64,000 nt of DNA from the NCBI RefSeq assembly GCF_003234185.1, contig NZ_QKSM01000007.1, positions 1 through 64,000 of the forward strand. Direction: 5' to 3'. Under the pieces are notes generated by a model. That model was not told the DNA's origin, searched no databases, and saw nothing but the letters and a program-made list of their open reading frames with translations. How positions within the stretch are numbered: position 1 is the first letter of the stretch; every line of letters starts with the position of its first letter. The DNA is from Curtobacterium sp. MCSS17_008. GTDB lineage: Bacteria > Actinomycetota > Actinomycetes > Actinomycetales > Microbacteriaceae. This document shows positions 49,972-58,187 of the stretch, one piece after another. The translations under genes were made by a program, and so were the position numbers.

Positions 49972-50016
49972 CCGCCGCATGCGTGTTCCGCCAGCCCGAC
50001 GATCACGGTTAGAAAA

Positions 50017-50037
50017 CGTTATCGATAACGATTGACA
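50017..50037 (+). promoter_or_regulatory. LacI operator with overlapping -35-like box of the importer
   Basis: CGTTATCGATAACG (50017-50030) is a perfect 14-bp palindrome. One base later TTGACA (50032-50037) matches the -35 consensus for the importer. A clear -10 is not seen. A repressor bound here would cover the -35. Confidence 0.7.
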
Positions 50038-50117
50038 ATGCGTACGAGCACCTGGCACGCTCTCCGCAGCGGCATCGACTGCCGCGAACGTCAACGACGA
50101 CACCGAGGAGTTCCACG

Positions 50118-51416
50118 ATGACGAGGAAGATCCGTGCCGCGGCAGCCATCGCGCTGGTCGGGGCCACCGCTCTCACGCTGGCGGGTTGTTCAGCCGGCGG
50201 CAGCGACCCGTCGGAGGACGGCGGCAAGGTCACGATGACCCTGTGGCACAACTCGACCACCGGCCCGGGCAAGGCGTACTGGGACGACACCGTGCAGGCG
50301 TTCGAGGAGAAGTACCCGAACGTCACGATCAAGGCCCAGGCGATCCAGAACGAGGACCTGGACGGCAAGCTCCAGACCGCGCTGAACTCCGGCGACGGAC
50401 CCGACATCTTCCTGCAGCGCGGCGGCGGCAAGATGGACGCGATGATCGCTGCCGGTCAGCTGATGGACATCTCCGACTCGATCAGCGACGACGCGAAGCA
50501 GTCGATCAGCAAGGGCACCTTCGCCGGCTACGAGAAGGACGGCGGGACCTACGCGATGCCGGGCGCCGTGCTCCCCGAGGGCATCTGGTACTCGAAGGAC
50601 CTCTTCGAGGAGGCCGGCATCGAGGACACGCCGACCACCATGGACGAGCTGAACGAGGCCATCGCCAAGCTCAAGGCGAAGGACATCGACCCGGTGGCCG
50701 TCGGTGCCAAGGACGCCTGGCCCGCCGCGCACTGGTACTACAACTTCGCGCTCCGCGAGTGCAGCGAGAAGACGCTGACCGACGCGGCGGAGTCGCTGGA
50801 GTTCGACGACGCGTGCTGGACCAAGGCCGGCGAGCAGCTCGAGGACTTCAACGAGACCGAGCCGTTCAACCAGGGCTTCCTGACCACCGCCGCACAGCAG
50901 GGCGCCGGCAGCTCGGCCGGTCTCCTCGCCAACCACAAGGCCGGCATGGAGCTCATGGGCGCCTGGAACCCCGGCGTGATCGCGTCGCTCACCCCGGACG
51001 CCAAGCCGCTCGAGGACCTCGGTTGGTTCCCGTTCCCGGCCGTCGAGGGCGGCAAGGGTGACCCGAAGTCGATGATGGGTGGTGTCGACGGCAACTCCTG
51101 CTCGGCACAGGCCCCGAAGAAGGCCTGCACGGACTTCCTCAACTTCATCGTGCAGAAGGACAACCAGGAGGCGTACTACAAGGCCTTCAACGCGATCCCC
51201 GTCAACAAGGACGCCCAGTCCGTCGTCCAGGAGGACTACCTGAAGTCGGCCCTCGCCGCGTACCAGGAGGCCCCGTTCGTCTCGCAGTACCTCGACACCC
51301 TGTACGGCCAGAACGTCGGCAACGCGCTGAACACCAGCGTCGTCGACCTGCTCGCCGGCAAGGGCAGCGCGAAGGACATCGTCGAGACCACCAACCAGGC
51401 CGCGGCCAAGGGCTGA
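50118..51416 (+). CDS. Sugar ABC transporter substrate-binding lipoprotein
   Basis: A 432-residue family-1 binding protein. The signal peptide ends in lipobox LAGC (Cys about residue 24), then SAGGSDPSEDGG. The body starts VTMTLWHNSTTGPGKAYWDD, and the hinge region contains GNSC-like and GMELMGAWNPGVIASL segments. Two cysteine pairs are plausible (RECSEK and FDDACW; NSCSAQ and KKACTD). The ATG has GAGGAG about 8 bases upstream. It is first of the operon 50118-55793, which ends in a GH3 glycosidase, so the imported ligand is likely a glycoside cut by that enzyme. Confidence 0.92.
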   Translation: MTRKIRAAAAIALVGATALTLAGCSAGGSDPSEDGGKVTMTLWHNSTTGPGKAYWDDTVQAFEEKYPNVTIKAQAIQNEDLDGKLQTALNSGDGPDIFLQRGGGKMDAMIAAGQLMDISDSISDDAKQSISKGTFAGYEKDGGTYAMPGAVLPEGIWYSKDLFEEAGIEDTPTTMDELNEAIAKLKAKDIDPVAVGAKDAWPAAHWYYNFALRECSEKTLTDAAESLEFDDACWTKAGEQLEDFNETEPFNQGFLTTAAQQGAGSSAGLLANHKAGMELMGAWNPGVIASLTPDAKPLEDLGWFPFPAVEGGKGDPKSMMGGVDGNSCSAQAPKKACTDFLNFIVQKDNQEAYYKAFNAIPVNKDAQSVVQEDYLKSALAAYQEAPFVSQYLDTLYGQNVGNALNTSVVDLLAGKGSAKDIVETTNQAAAKG

Positions 51417-51418
51417 TC

Positions 51419-52438
51419 ATGGCGCTCGACACCTCCCTCGGCACGACCCCGGCGAAGGCGTCGGGCACAGCTCCCGGGGCGTCCCCGGCGGGGAGCGGTT
51501 CGCCGCTCCCCGCCCGGCGGACCGCCCAGCGCGTCGCCGACTGGCGCAAGCGCGTCGAGATCGCGGTCCTCGCCGGACCCGCGGTCATCGTCTTCGTGAC
51601 CTTCGTCATCCTGCCGGTGGCGCTCGCCGCCTACTACGGCTTCTACAAGTGGCAGGGCTACGGCCCGCCGACGAACTTCGTCGGGCTGCAGAACTACCTG
51701 ATCATCTTCCAGGACGAGGCGTTCCACTCGGTCCTGATGCACAACGGCTTCATCGTCGTGATGTCGCTCCTGCTGCAGGGGCCGATCGCCATCGTGCTCG
51801 CGCTCCTGCTCAACCAGAAGATGCGTGGACGCGGACTCGTCCGGGTGCTCGTCTTCGTGCCCTACGTGATCTCCGAGGTCATCGTCGGCACCGGCTGGAG
51901 CCTCATGCTGCAGTCGAACGGTGCGGTGAACGACCTGTTCCAGGGCATGGGCCTCGGTGGGCTCCGCCAGGACTGGCTGTCCAACCCGGACATCGCCATC
52001 TGGAGCCTGCTCGCGATCATCTCGTGGAAGTACATCGGCTTCGCGGTGATCCTGTTCCTGGCCGGCCTGCAGAGCATCCCCGAGGAGCTCTTCGAGGCGG
52101 CGGCGATCGACGGGGCGAGCTACTGGCAGATCCAGCGCCGCATCACCCTGCCGCTGCTCGGGCCGACCATCCGCATCTGGGCGTTCCTGTCGATCATCGG
52201 GTCGCTGCAGCTGTTCGACCTCGTCTACATCATCTGGGGCCAGTACATCTCGTCGACCGCGGGCACCTCGACCATGGCGACCTACATGGTCGCGAACGGC
52301 CGCACCTCGGGCAACTACGGGTTCGGCAGCGCCGTCGCCGTCGTGATGTTCCTGATCTCGCTCGCGGTGGCCCTGGTCTACCAGCACTTCGTGCTCCGTC
52401 GGGACACCGCCGGCGCACTCACCGAGAGGAAGCACTGA
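51419..52438 (+). CDS. Sugar ABC transporter permease, MalF type
   Basis: A 339-residue permease starting 2 bases after the binding-protein stop. It has a basic N-terminal arm (about 1-45), six helices, and the coupling loop EAAAIDGASYWQIQRRITLPLLGP. It ends RDTAGALTERKH, with its stop (52436-52438) overlapping the next ATG by one base. No ATPase is encoded in the operon. Confidence 0.92.
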   Translation: MALDTSLGTTPAKASGTAPGASPAGSGSPLPARRTAQRVADWRKRVEIAVLAGPAVIVFVTFVILPVALAAYYGFYKWQGYGPPTNFVGLQNYLIIFQDEAFHSVLMHNGFIVVMSLLLQGPIAIVLALLLNQKMRGRGLVRVLVFVPYVISEVIVGTGWSLMLQSNGAVNDLFQGMGLGGLRQDWLSNPDIAIWSLLAIISWKYIGFAVILFLAGLQSIPEELFEAAAIDGASYWQIQRRITLPLLGPTIRIWAFLSIIGSLQLFDLVYIIWGQYISSTAGTSTMATYMVANGRTSGNYGFGSAVAVVMFLISLAVALVYQHFVLRRDTAGALTERKH

Positions 52439-53331
52439 TGGCCGTCACCAGCGCCACCACCAGCCTCGTCGCCCCCGGTCGGCGCGGACAACGTGACCGC
52501 CGGTCCGGCGCTGCGATCGGCCGCGCCACGCCGCTGACGTACGTCGTCGCGGTCCTGTTCGTCGCCGCGAACCTCGCCCCGGTGCTGTACATCGTGCTGG
52601 GCGGGTTCCGGACGAACTCGCAGATCACGACGAGCCCGGCCGGCCTGCCGGCGCCCTTCCAGTTCGGCAACTACGGCTCGGTGCTGTCCAGCGGCATCTT
52701 CTGGCAGCAGCTCGGCAACTCGACGATCAGCGCGGTCACGACCACGCTCGGCGTCGTCGTGCTCGGCCTCATGGTCAGCTTCGTGCTCGCCCGCTACTCG
52801 TTCAAGGGTCGCGGCGCGGTCTACGCCCTGTTCGCCGCGGGCCTCATGTTCCCGATCACGGTCGCCATCACGCCCCTCTACCTGCTCGTGAAGGACCTCG
52901 GGCTCACCAACAGCCTGGCCGGCGTGATCCTGCCGCAGATCGCCTTCGCCCTGCCGACGACGGTCATCATCCTGGTGCCGTTCCTGCGGGCGATCCCGGA
53001 CGAGCTGGAGGAAGCCGCTTCGATCGACGGCGCGAGCCGCCTCGGCTTCTTCTTCCGGATGATCGTCCCGCTGTCGCTGCCGGGCGTGGTGACGGTCGGC
53101 ATCCTCGCCTTCATCGGGAGCTGGAACAGCTACATCCTGCCGCTGTTCATCCTCAACAACGAGGCCGCCTACACGCTCCCGCTCGGGGTCCAGGCCTTCT
53201 CGTCGCAGTACTCCGTGGACACCGCGAGGGTGCTCGCCTTCACCTCGATGTCGATGATCCCCGCCCTGGTGTTCTTCACGATCTTCCAGAAGCGCATCGT
53301 CGGCGGCCTGACCGGGGCGGTGAAGGGGTGA
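52438..53331 (+). CDS. Sugar ABC transporter permease, MalG type
   Basis: A 297-residue permease: polar N-terminus (about 1-30), six helices, the NSLAGVILPQIAFALPTTVI segment and the coupling loop EEAASIDGASRLGFFFRMIVP, ending GGLTGAVKG. The start ATG overlaps the upstream stop and the stop overlaps the GTG of the GH3 gene, so all four genes are tightly linked. Confidence 0.92.
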   Translation: MAVTSATTSLVAPGRRGQRDRRSGAAIGRATPLTYVVAVLFVAANLAPVLYIVLGGFRTNSQITTSPAGLPAPFQFGNYGSVLSSGIFWQQLGNSTISAVTTTLGVVVLGLMVSFVLARYSFKGRGAVYALFAAGLMFPITVAITPLYLLVKDLGLTNSLAGVILPQIAFALPTTVIILVPFLRAIPDELEEAASIDGASRLGFFFRMIVPLSLPGVVTVGILAFIGSWNSYILPLFILNNEAAYTLPLGVQAFSSQYSVDTARVLAFTSMSMIPALVFFTIFQKRIVGGLTGAVKG

Positions 53332-55793
53332 CCACGCTCGACACGACCACGCACGCCACCGACGGACGCCAGGCGGACGGCGACGCCGCCACGCGCCTCC
53401 CGGCCGACACCGCCCACGACGATCACGCGACCGCGTCCGACCGTGTGACCGCGTTGCTCGCCACGATGACGCTCGAGGAGAAGACGGCGCAGCTCGTCGG
53501 CTACTGGCTCGACCAGAACGGCGTCGTCGCGCCCATGCAGGGCGAGATGGCGGCAGCCCAGGACGGCGGGACGCTCGCCGACGTCACCCGCGACGGGCTC
53601 GGGCAGTACACCCGCGTGTACGGCACCCGTCCCGTCGAGCCCGACGAGCGTGCCGCCTGGCTGTGGGCGGAGCAGCGCCGGTTGAAGCGTGAGACCCGCC
53701 TCGGGATCCCCGCGCTCGTGCACGAGGAGTGCCTGACCGGCCTCGCCGCGTGGAAGGCGGCGACCTTCCCGACGCCGCTGGCGTGGGGTGCGTCGTTCGA
53801 CCCGGAGCTCGTCGAGCAGGTCGGTGCGGTGATCGGCCGCTCGATGCGCGAGCTCGGCGTCCACCAGGGGCTCGCACCCGTGCTCGACGTCGTCCGCGAC
53901 CCCCGCTGGGGGCGCGTCGACGAGTGCATCGGCGAGGACCCGTACCTCGTCGGCACCGTCGGCACGGCGTACGTGCGCGGTGTGCAGAGCGCCGGCGTCG
54001 ATGCGACCCTGAAGCACTTCCTCGGCTACTCGGCCTCGCGGGCGGGGCGGAACCACGCGCCGGTCCACGCCGGCCCGCGCGAGGTCGCCGACGTCTTCCT
54101 GCCGCCGTTCGAGATGGCGCTGCTCGACGGCGGCGCACGGAGCGTCATGAACTCCTACGCCGAGGTCGACGGCGTGCCCGTCGCGGCGGACGCCTCGCTC
54201 CTGACCGACCTGCTGCGCGACCGGCTCGGCTTCGACGGCACCGTCGTGGCGGACTACTTCTCGGTGGCGTTCCTGGAGGTCATGCACGGCGTCGCCCGTG
54301 ACCGCGGAGAGGCAGCCGCGATGGCGCTCGAGGCCGGCATCGACGTCGAACTGCCGACCGGTGACGCCTACCTGGCGCCGCTCGTCGAGCGGGTCCGGAA
54401 CGGCGAGGTCGACGAGGCCCTCGTCGACCGGGCCGTGCTCCGCGTCCTCCGGCAGAAGGAGCGCCTCGGACTGCTCGAGCCGGACGTCTTCGAGGACGAG
54501 CCGCCGACCGGCGTCGACCTGGACTCCCCGGAGCACCGGGAGCTCGCACGGCGGCTCGCCGCGGAGTCGCTCGTGCTGCTGTCGAACGACGGCGTCCTGC
54601 CGCTCGACGGGCCGTCCCTGCAGGGCCCGATCGCGGTGATCGGCCCGAACGCACACCGCGCCGAGGCCCTGCAGGGCTGCTACTCCTTCGCGAACCACGT
54701 CCTCGCGACGCACCCCGGCCTGCCGCTCGGGTTCGCGATCCCCACCGTGCTCGAGGCGCTGCAGGACTCCCTGGGCACCGGTGCCGTGCGGTACGCCCGC
54801 GGCGCCGACGTCGAGGGCGACGACCGGTCCGGCTTCGCCGAGGCCGTCGCCGCCGCGCAGGACGCGTCGGTCGCGGTCGTCGTGGTCGGCGACCAGGCGG
54901 GGCTCTTCGGTCGTGGCACCGTCGGTGAGGGCAACGACTCCGAGTCGCTCGACCTGCCCGGCGTGCAGCGCGAGCTCGTCGAGGCCGTGGTCGCCACCGG
55001 CACACCGACCGTGGTCGTGCTGCTCACCGGGCGGCCGTACGCGATCGGCTGGGCGCTCGACGGCGACCAGGCGAAGCCCGCCGCGGTCGTGCAGGCGTTC
55101 TTCCCGGGCGAGTGCGGCGGCACGGCCGTCGCGGACCTGCTCACGGGCGTCACCGCGCCGTCCGGGCGACTGCCCGTGTCGCTGCCGCGATCCGCCGGGG
55201 CCCAGCCGTACTCGTACCTGCACCCGCGGCTCGGCGGTCCGTCGGACGTCACGGCGACCGACTCCACGCCCGTCCGGCCGTTCGGGTTCGGCCTGACCTA
55301 CACGTCCTTCGCGTACGAGGACCTGGCTGTCGACGGCACGGTGACCACCGACGGGGCGTTCACCGCGTCCGTCACGGTCCGCAACACCGGTGCCCGTGGC
55401 GGCGCCGAGGTCGTGCAGCTCTACGGTCACGACCGGCACGCCTCGGTCACGCGGCCGGTCGCGCAGCTGCTCGGGTACGCGCGGGTCGAGCTGGCGGCGG
55501 GGGAGTCCGCCACGGTGCGGTTCGACGTGCCCGTGCAGCGGTTCGCCTTCACCGACCGCGCGATGCGCAAGGTGGTGGAGCCAGGGGACGTGGAGGTGTG
55601 GGTCGCGTCCGACGCGGCGGCCTCCCGGCCGGGAGGCCCGCTCCCGACGGGCGGGATCGTCGCGTCCGGCGACGGGCCGGTCCGGCACGAGTTCCCCGGT
55701 TCGACGACGACGCGTGCGGTCGTGCGCGTCGAGGGTGCCGTGCACGAGGTCACGCTCGCCGACCGACGGACCGTCACCTGGTCGGTGGTCTGA
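53328..55793 (+). CDS. Glycoside hydrolase family 3 (beta-glucosidase/beta-xylosidase type)
   Basis: An 821-residue cytoplasmic enzyme (no signal peptide). The N-terminal GH3 barrel starts near MTLEEKTAQLVGYW (about 46) with GIPALVHEECLTG, KHFLGYSASRAGRNHAP, and the nucleophile D309 in VVADYFSV. The GH3 C-terminal domain spans about 410-640 (VLLSNDGVLPLDG; VVVVGDQAGLFGRG), and an FN3-like domain ends it (about 690-760, GAEVVQLYGHD). The KHFLGYSAS and HEECLTG features lean to the xylosidase/glucosidase branch; the substrate is not decided. Residues 12-27 are encoded by a decayed copy of the dispersed palindrome, so the first 40 residues look poorly conserved. The GTG overlaps the permease stop. 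Confidence 0.9.
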   Translation: MTTLDTTTHATDGRQADGDAATRLPADTAHDDHATASDRVTALLATMTLEEKTAQLVGYWLDQNGVVAPMQGEMAAAQDGGTLADVTRDGLGQYTRVYGTRPVEPDERAAWLWAEQRRLKRETRLGIPALVHEECLTGLAAWKAATFPTPLAWGASFDPELVEQVGAVIGRSMRELGVHQGLAPVLDVVRDPRWGRVDECIGEDPYLVGTVGTAYVRGVQSAGVDATLKHFLGYSASRAGRNHAPVHAGPREVADVFLPPFEMALLDGGARSVMNSYAEVDGVPVAADASLLTDLLRDRLGFDGTVVADYFSVAFLEVMHGVARDRGEAAAMALEAGIDVELPTGDAYLAPLVERVRNGEVDEALVDRAVLRVLRQKERLGLLEPDVFEDEPPTGVDLDSPEHRELARRLAAESLVLLSNDGVLPLDGPSLQGPIAVIGPNAHRAEALQGCYSFANHVLATHPGLPLGFAIPTVLEALQDSLGTGAVRYARGADVEGDDRSGFAEAVAAAQDASVAVVVVGDQAGLFGRGTVGEGNDSESLDLPGVQRELVEAVVATGTPTVVVLLTGRPYAIGWALDGDQAKPAAVVQAFFPGECGGTAVADLLTGVTAPSGRLPVSLPRSAGAQPYSYLHPRLGGPSDVTATDSTPVRPFGFGLTYTSFAYEDLAVDGTVTTDGAFTASVTVRNTGARGGAEVVQLYGHDRHASVTRPVAQLLGYARVELAAGESATVRFDVPVQRFAFTDRAMRKVVEPGDVEVWVASDAAASRPGGPLPTGGIVASGDGPVRHEFPGSTTTRAVVRVEGAVHEVTLADRRTVTWSVV
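53361..53408. repeat. Decayed copy of the dispersed palindrome inside the GH3 coding region
   Basis: 48 bases, the same length as the element at 6228: GACGGACGCCAGGC at the left and CGCCTCCCGGCCGAC at the right, with degraded inner arms (GCGACGCCGCC in the middle). It encodes residues 12-27 of the GH3 enzyme (DGRQADGDAATRLPAD). Confidence 0.6.
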
Positions 55794-55803
55794 GCACCTG
55801 ACG

Positions 55804-55841
55804 CCGCCGCGGAGCACTCGGATCAGGGTGCTCCGCGGCGG
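55804..55841. terminator. Hairpin after the GH3 gene
   Basis: CCGCCGCGGAGCAC (55804-55817) pairs with GTGCTCCGCGGCGG (55828-55841) across a 10-base loop: a 14-bp perfect stem 10 bases after the GH3 stop. It is not a member of the constant-arm family. Confidence 0.75.
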
Positions 55842-55866
55842 TGTCGGTGTGCGTCCGGGTGTGCCG

Positions 55867-55872
55867 GGTAGC
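55867..55872 (+). promoter_or_regulatory. TAGCGT -10 box upstream of the phosphatase gene
   Basis: TAGCGT gives a transcript start near 55880 and a leader of about 75 bases before the ATG at 55955, which has its own SD. Confidence 0.35.
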
Positions 55873-55954
55873 GTGGGTCGGGTCTTCCACGGACCGCACG
55901 ACGCTGCTCCACCGCGCAGCAGCGGTCCGGTGGACCAGGAGGGGGACGGGGCGG

Positions 55955-57160
55955 ATGAGCACGGGGGACCAGGGGCGGGTGCGCGCTGCGCTCGTCGCCG
56001 CACTGGACGTCGTCGACGCCGCACCGTCGGAACGGTTCGAACGGATCGTCCGGGTCGCGCGCGAGGTCTTCGACGTCCCGCTCGCGTACGTCAACGTGCT
56101 CGACGAGGACCTGCTGCACACGCTCACCCCGAACGTCCCCGACGAGATCGTCTCGGGGCCGGTCGGATGGTCCTTCTGTCAGTTGACCGTCCGGCGGACG
56201 GAACCGACCGTCGTCCCCGACACGACGGCCGACCCCAGGACGTCCGGTCTGCCGGGGGTCACCAACCGTGGGATCCGCTTCTACGCCGGGGTGCCGCTGA
56301 CCATCGCCGGCGGGGAGCCCGTCGGGACGCTCTGCCTGATGGACACGGAGCCGCGTGACTTCTCGCCGCAGGACACCGCGGCGCTCATCGACCTCGGGCG
56401 CTGGGCCGAGCGCGCCCTCGGCCAGGGGCTGCACCACGACCGGCTGCTCGAGGTGGTCACGGCCCTCGCACCGCCGGCCACCGCCCTCGACGGGTACCGC
56501 ATCGACGCGGTCGCCGTGCCGTACGGGGACCTGAGCGGGGACCTGCACGACTGGTCCGTCGTCGACGGGGACCTCACCTTCACGCTCGCCGACGTCATGG
56601 GGAAGGAACAGCCGGCGGCCCTGCTCGCGTCCGGCATCCGGGCGGCGCTGCGACAGCACCGGTCCCTCGACCCGGCTGCGGCGGTGGCGGCGGCCGAACC
56701 GGCACTGGGCGAGGACCTGGTGCGGGCGAGCGCGTTCGCCACGCTCTTCCACGCGCGACTCCGGCCGGAGACGGGGACCGTCGACGTCCTCGATGCCGGC
56801 CACGGCCTCGCGGTGCACGTCCCCGCCGAGGGGGCCCCGCGCACCCTCCGTTCGCACGGCCTGCCGCTCGGACTGCACCACGAGGGCATCCCGCGCTCGA
56901 CCACGACGCTGACGCTCGAGCCCGGGGACGCGCTCGTCGTCGCGAGCGACGGGGCGCTCGACCTCGGCGACGGCACGATCGACACCCTGCTCGACCTGGC
57001 GCGCACACTCGGCCGGGCCCGGGACCTGCACGCGTTCCTCCGGACGGTGCGCCTGCGTGCCGCCGAGCGCGCCGAGGACGACGTGACCGTGATCGTCCTC
57101 GTCCGCGACCCGGCACCGAGCCGGACGACCGCCGCGGACCCGGGACCGCAGAGGTCGTAG
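55955..57160 (+). CDS. GAF plus SpoIIE-type PP2C serine phosphatase
   Basis: A 401-residue soluble protein. A GAF domain covers about 15-160 (ERIVRVAREVFDVPLAYVNVLDED; GVPLTIAGGEPVGTLCLMD), and a SpoIIE/RsbU-like phosphatase domain about 175-385: DLSGDLHDW (metal-binding Asp), LADVMGKEQPAALLAS, DAGHG, VASDGALDL and a closing DDVTVIVLV. The acidic residues needed for two metals look intact. Such proteins dephosphorylate anti-sigma antagonists in response to a signal read by GAF, so it could oppose the RsbW-like kinase at 34171, although the two are about 21 kb apart. The ATG has AGGAGGGGG about 10 bases upstream. Confidence 0.87.
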   Translation: MSTGDQGRVRAALVAALDVVDAAPSERFERIVRVAREVFDVPLAYVNVLDEDLLHTLTPNVPDEIVSGPVGWSFCQLTVRRTEPTVVPDTTADPRTSGLPGVTNRGIRFYAGVPLTIAGGEPVGTLCLMDTEPRDFSPQDTAALIDLGRWAERALGQGLHHDRLLEVVTALAPPATALDGYRIDAVAVPYGDLSGDLHDWSVVDGDLTFTLADVMGKEQPAALLASGIRAALRQHRSLDPAAAVAAAEPALGEDLVRASAFATLFHARLRPETGTVDVLDAGHGLAVHVPAEGAPRTLRSHGLPLGLHHEGIPRSTTTLTLEPGDALVVASDGALDLGDGTIDTLLDLARTLGRARDLHAFLRTVRLRAAERAEDDVTVIVLVRDPAPSRTTAADPGPQRS

Positions 57161-57285
57161 CGCCGCGCGGTCCGCGGGCTCCACGGCGGTCACGCCCGTC
57201 CGGGGGACGACGATCAGCCGGCGCACCGGCGACGTCCCGGGAGCGTGAGTACCGTGGCCCTCCTCACACCGTGAAGGAGCACGCC

Positions 57286-57456
57286 ATGTCCCACGCCGAC
57301 GACACCCGCGACACCACCAACGACCCCGAGGGCACGACGAAGCCCGACGGCCTCGGCCAGGACGGCACGATCCCCGCACACCCCGAGGGCGTCGCCGCCG
57401 GGTTCACCGAGGACGAGTCGCACTTCAACCAGGAAGAGGACGAGTCGGCGGAGTAG
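57286..57456 (+). CDS. Small acidic hypothetical protein, 56 residues
   Basis: A very acidic, Thr/Asp/Glu-rich sequence (MSHADDTRDTTNDPEGTTKP ... FTEDESHFNQEEDESAE) with no hydrophobic core, probably disordered. AAGGAG ends 6 bases before the ATG, so this start is preferred to a GTG 15 bases upstream. It is followed immediately by a family palindrome. Its character resembles small stress-related or general-purpose acidic peptides of Actinobacteria, but no family is recognised. Confidence 0.65.
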   Translation: MSHADDTRDTTNDPEGTTKPDGLGQDGTIPAHPEGVAAGFTEDESHFNQEEDESAE

Positions 57457-57465
57457 CCGACCCAT

Positions 57466-57513
57466 GACGGACGGGAGGCCCGTGGCGACGCCGCCACGGG
57501 CCTCCCGTCCGTC
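57466..57513. terminator. Palindromic terminator-like element (family member 7)
   Basis: A perfect 22-bp stem (57466-57487 with 57492-57513), loop ACGC, and arms identical to the copy at 46977. It lies between the small acidic gene and the TetR gene on the same strand. Continued reading through the element from the ATG at 57464 gives a long N-terminal extension of the TetR frame that is an artefact. Confidence 0.85.
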
Positions 57514-57555
57514 GTCGGCCCGCCGCGTCGCCGCCGCGACGGCACCGCGGATCGG

Positions 57556-57561
57556 TACCGT
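57556..57561 (+). promoter_or_regulatory. TACCGT -10 box for the leaderless TetR gene
   Basis: TACCGT is followed by 7 bases and the ATG at 57569, with no SD. Confidence 0.45.
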
Positions 57562-57568
57562 GTCGGGC

Positions 57569-58141
57569 ATGGCCCGCTTCACGCCCCCAGCTGCCGACGC
57601 GATGCGCGCGACCCTGCTCGCCGCGGCGCGCGACGAGTTCTCCGCCCACGGGATCGCCGGTGCGCGCGTCGAGCGGCTCGCCGCGACCGCCGGGAGCAAC
57701 AAGGCACAGGTCTTCCACTACTTCGGCGGGAAGGACGGGCTGTTCGACGCCCTGCTGACCCACGAGCTCACGGCGGCGCTCGACGCGGCGCCGCTCGACA
57801 CCGCGGACCTGCCGGAGTGGGCCGGCCGGTTGCACGACGTCACCGTCGAACGGCCGTGGGTGCAGCGTCTCGCCACCTGGCACCGGCTCGAGCGGCCGGA
57901 CGTGGCGCTCGAGACCCTGGTCGAGCGGCACGGCGAGGCCGTCGCCGAGGTCGAACGGGCGCAGCGGGCCGGTGTGCTGCCGCGACGCTTCCGTCCGGCG
58001 GTGCTGTTCGGGCTCGTCGTGCACCTGGCGGTGTTCTGGACCGCGCTCGCGCCCGAGGCAGCCGGCTCCGTCGCAGCGGTGACCCCGCCACGGCGGCGTC
58101 AGGTCGTCGTCGACGCCGTGGGCGCGCTGCTGGGCGACTGA
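57569..58141 (+). CDS. TetR family transcriptional regulator
   Basis: A 190-residue repressor. The HTH region runs from about residue 8 to 55 (MRATLLAAARDEFSAHGIAGARVERLAATAGSNKAQVFHYFGGK). The C-terminal domain (FRPAVLFGLVVHLAVFWTAL) has the general ligand-pocket composition. The ATG at 57569 is preferred over a longer frame from 57464 because that extension is encoded by the palindromic terminator. The TACCGT box supports a leaderless start. The target is unknown; neighbours are the acidic peptide gene and the acetylxylan esterase on the other strand. Confidence 0.87.
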   Translation: MARFTPPAADAMRATLLAAARDEFSAHGIAGARVERLAATAGSNKAQVFHYFGGKDGLFDALLTHELTAALDAAPLDTADLPEWAGRLHDVTVERPWVQRLATWHRLERPDVALETLVERHGEAVAEVERAQRAGVLPRRFRPAVLFGLVVHLAVFWTALAPEAAGSVAAVTPPRRRQVVVDAVGALLGD

Positions 58142-58187
58142 CCCGACCCGCGGGGTCCGCCGCTGCGGTTGCCCGGGGCCGTGGCGG

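Noticed and set aside
57464..57568. N-terminal extension of the TetR protein from an ATG at 57464
   Set aside because: The extra 35 codons are encoded by the palindromic element and its flank, have no conserved residues, and a TACCGT box 7 bases before 57569 supports the shorter start.
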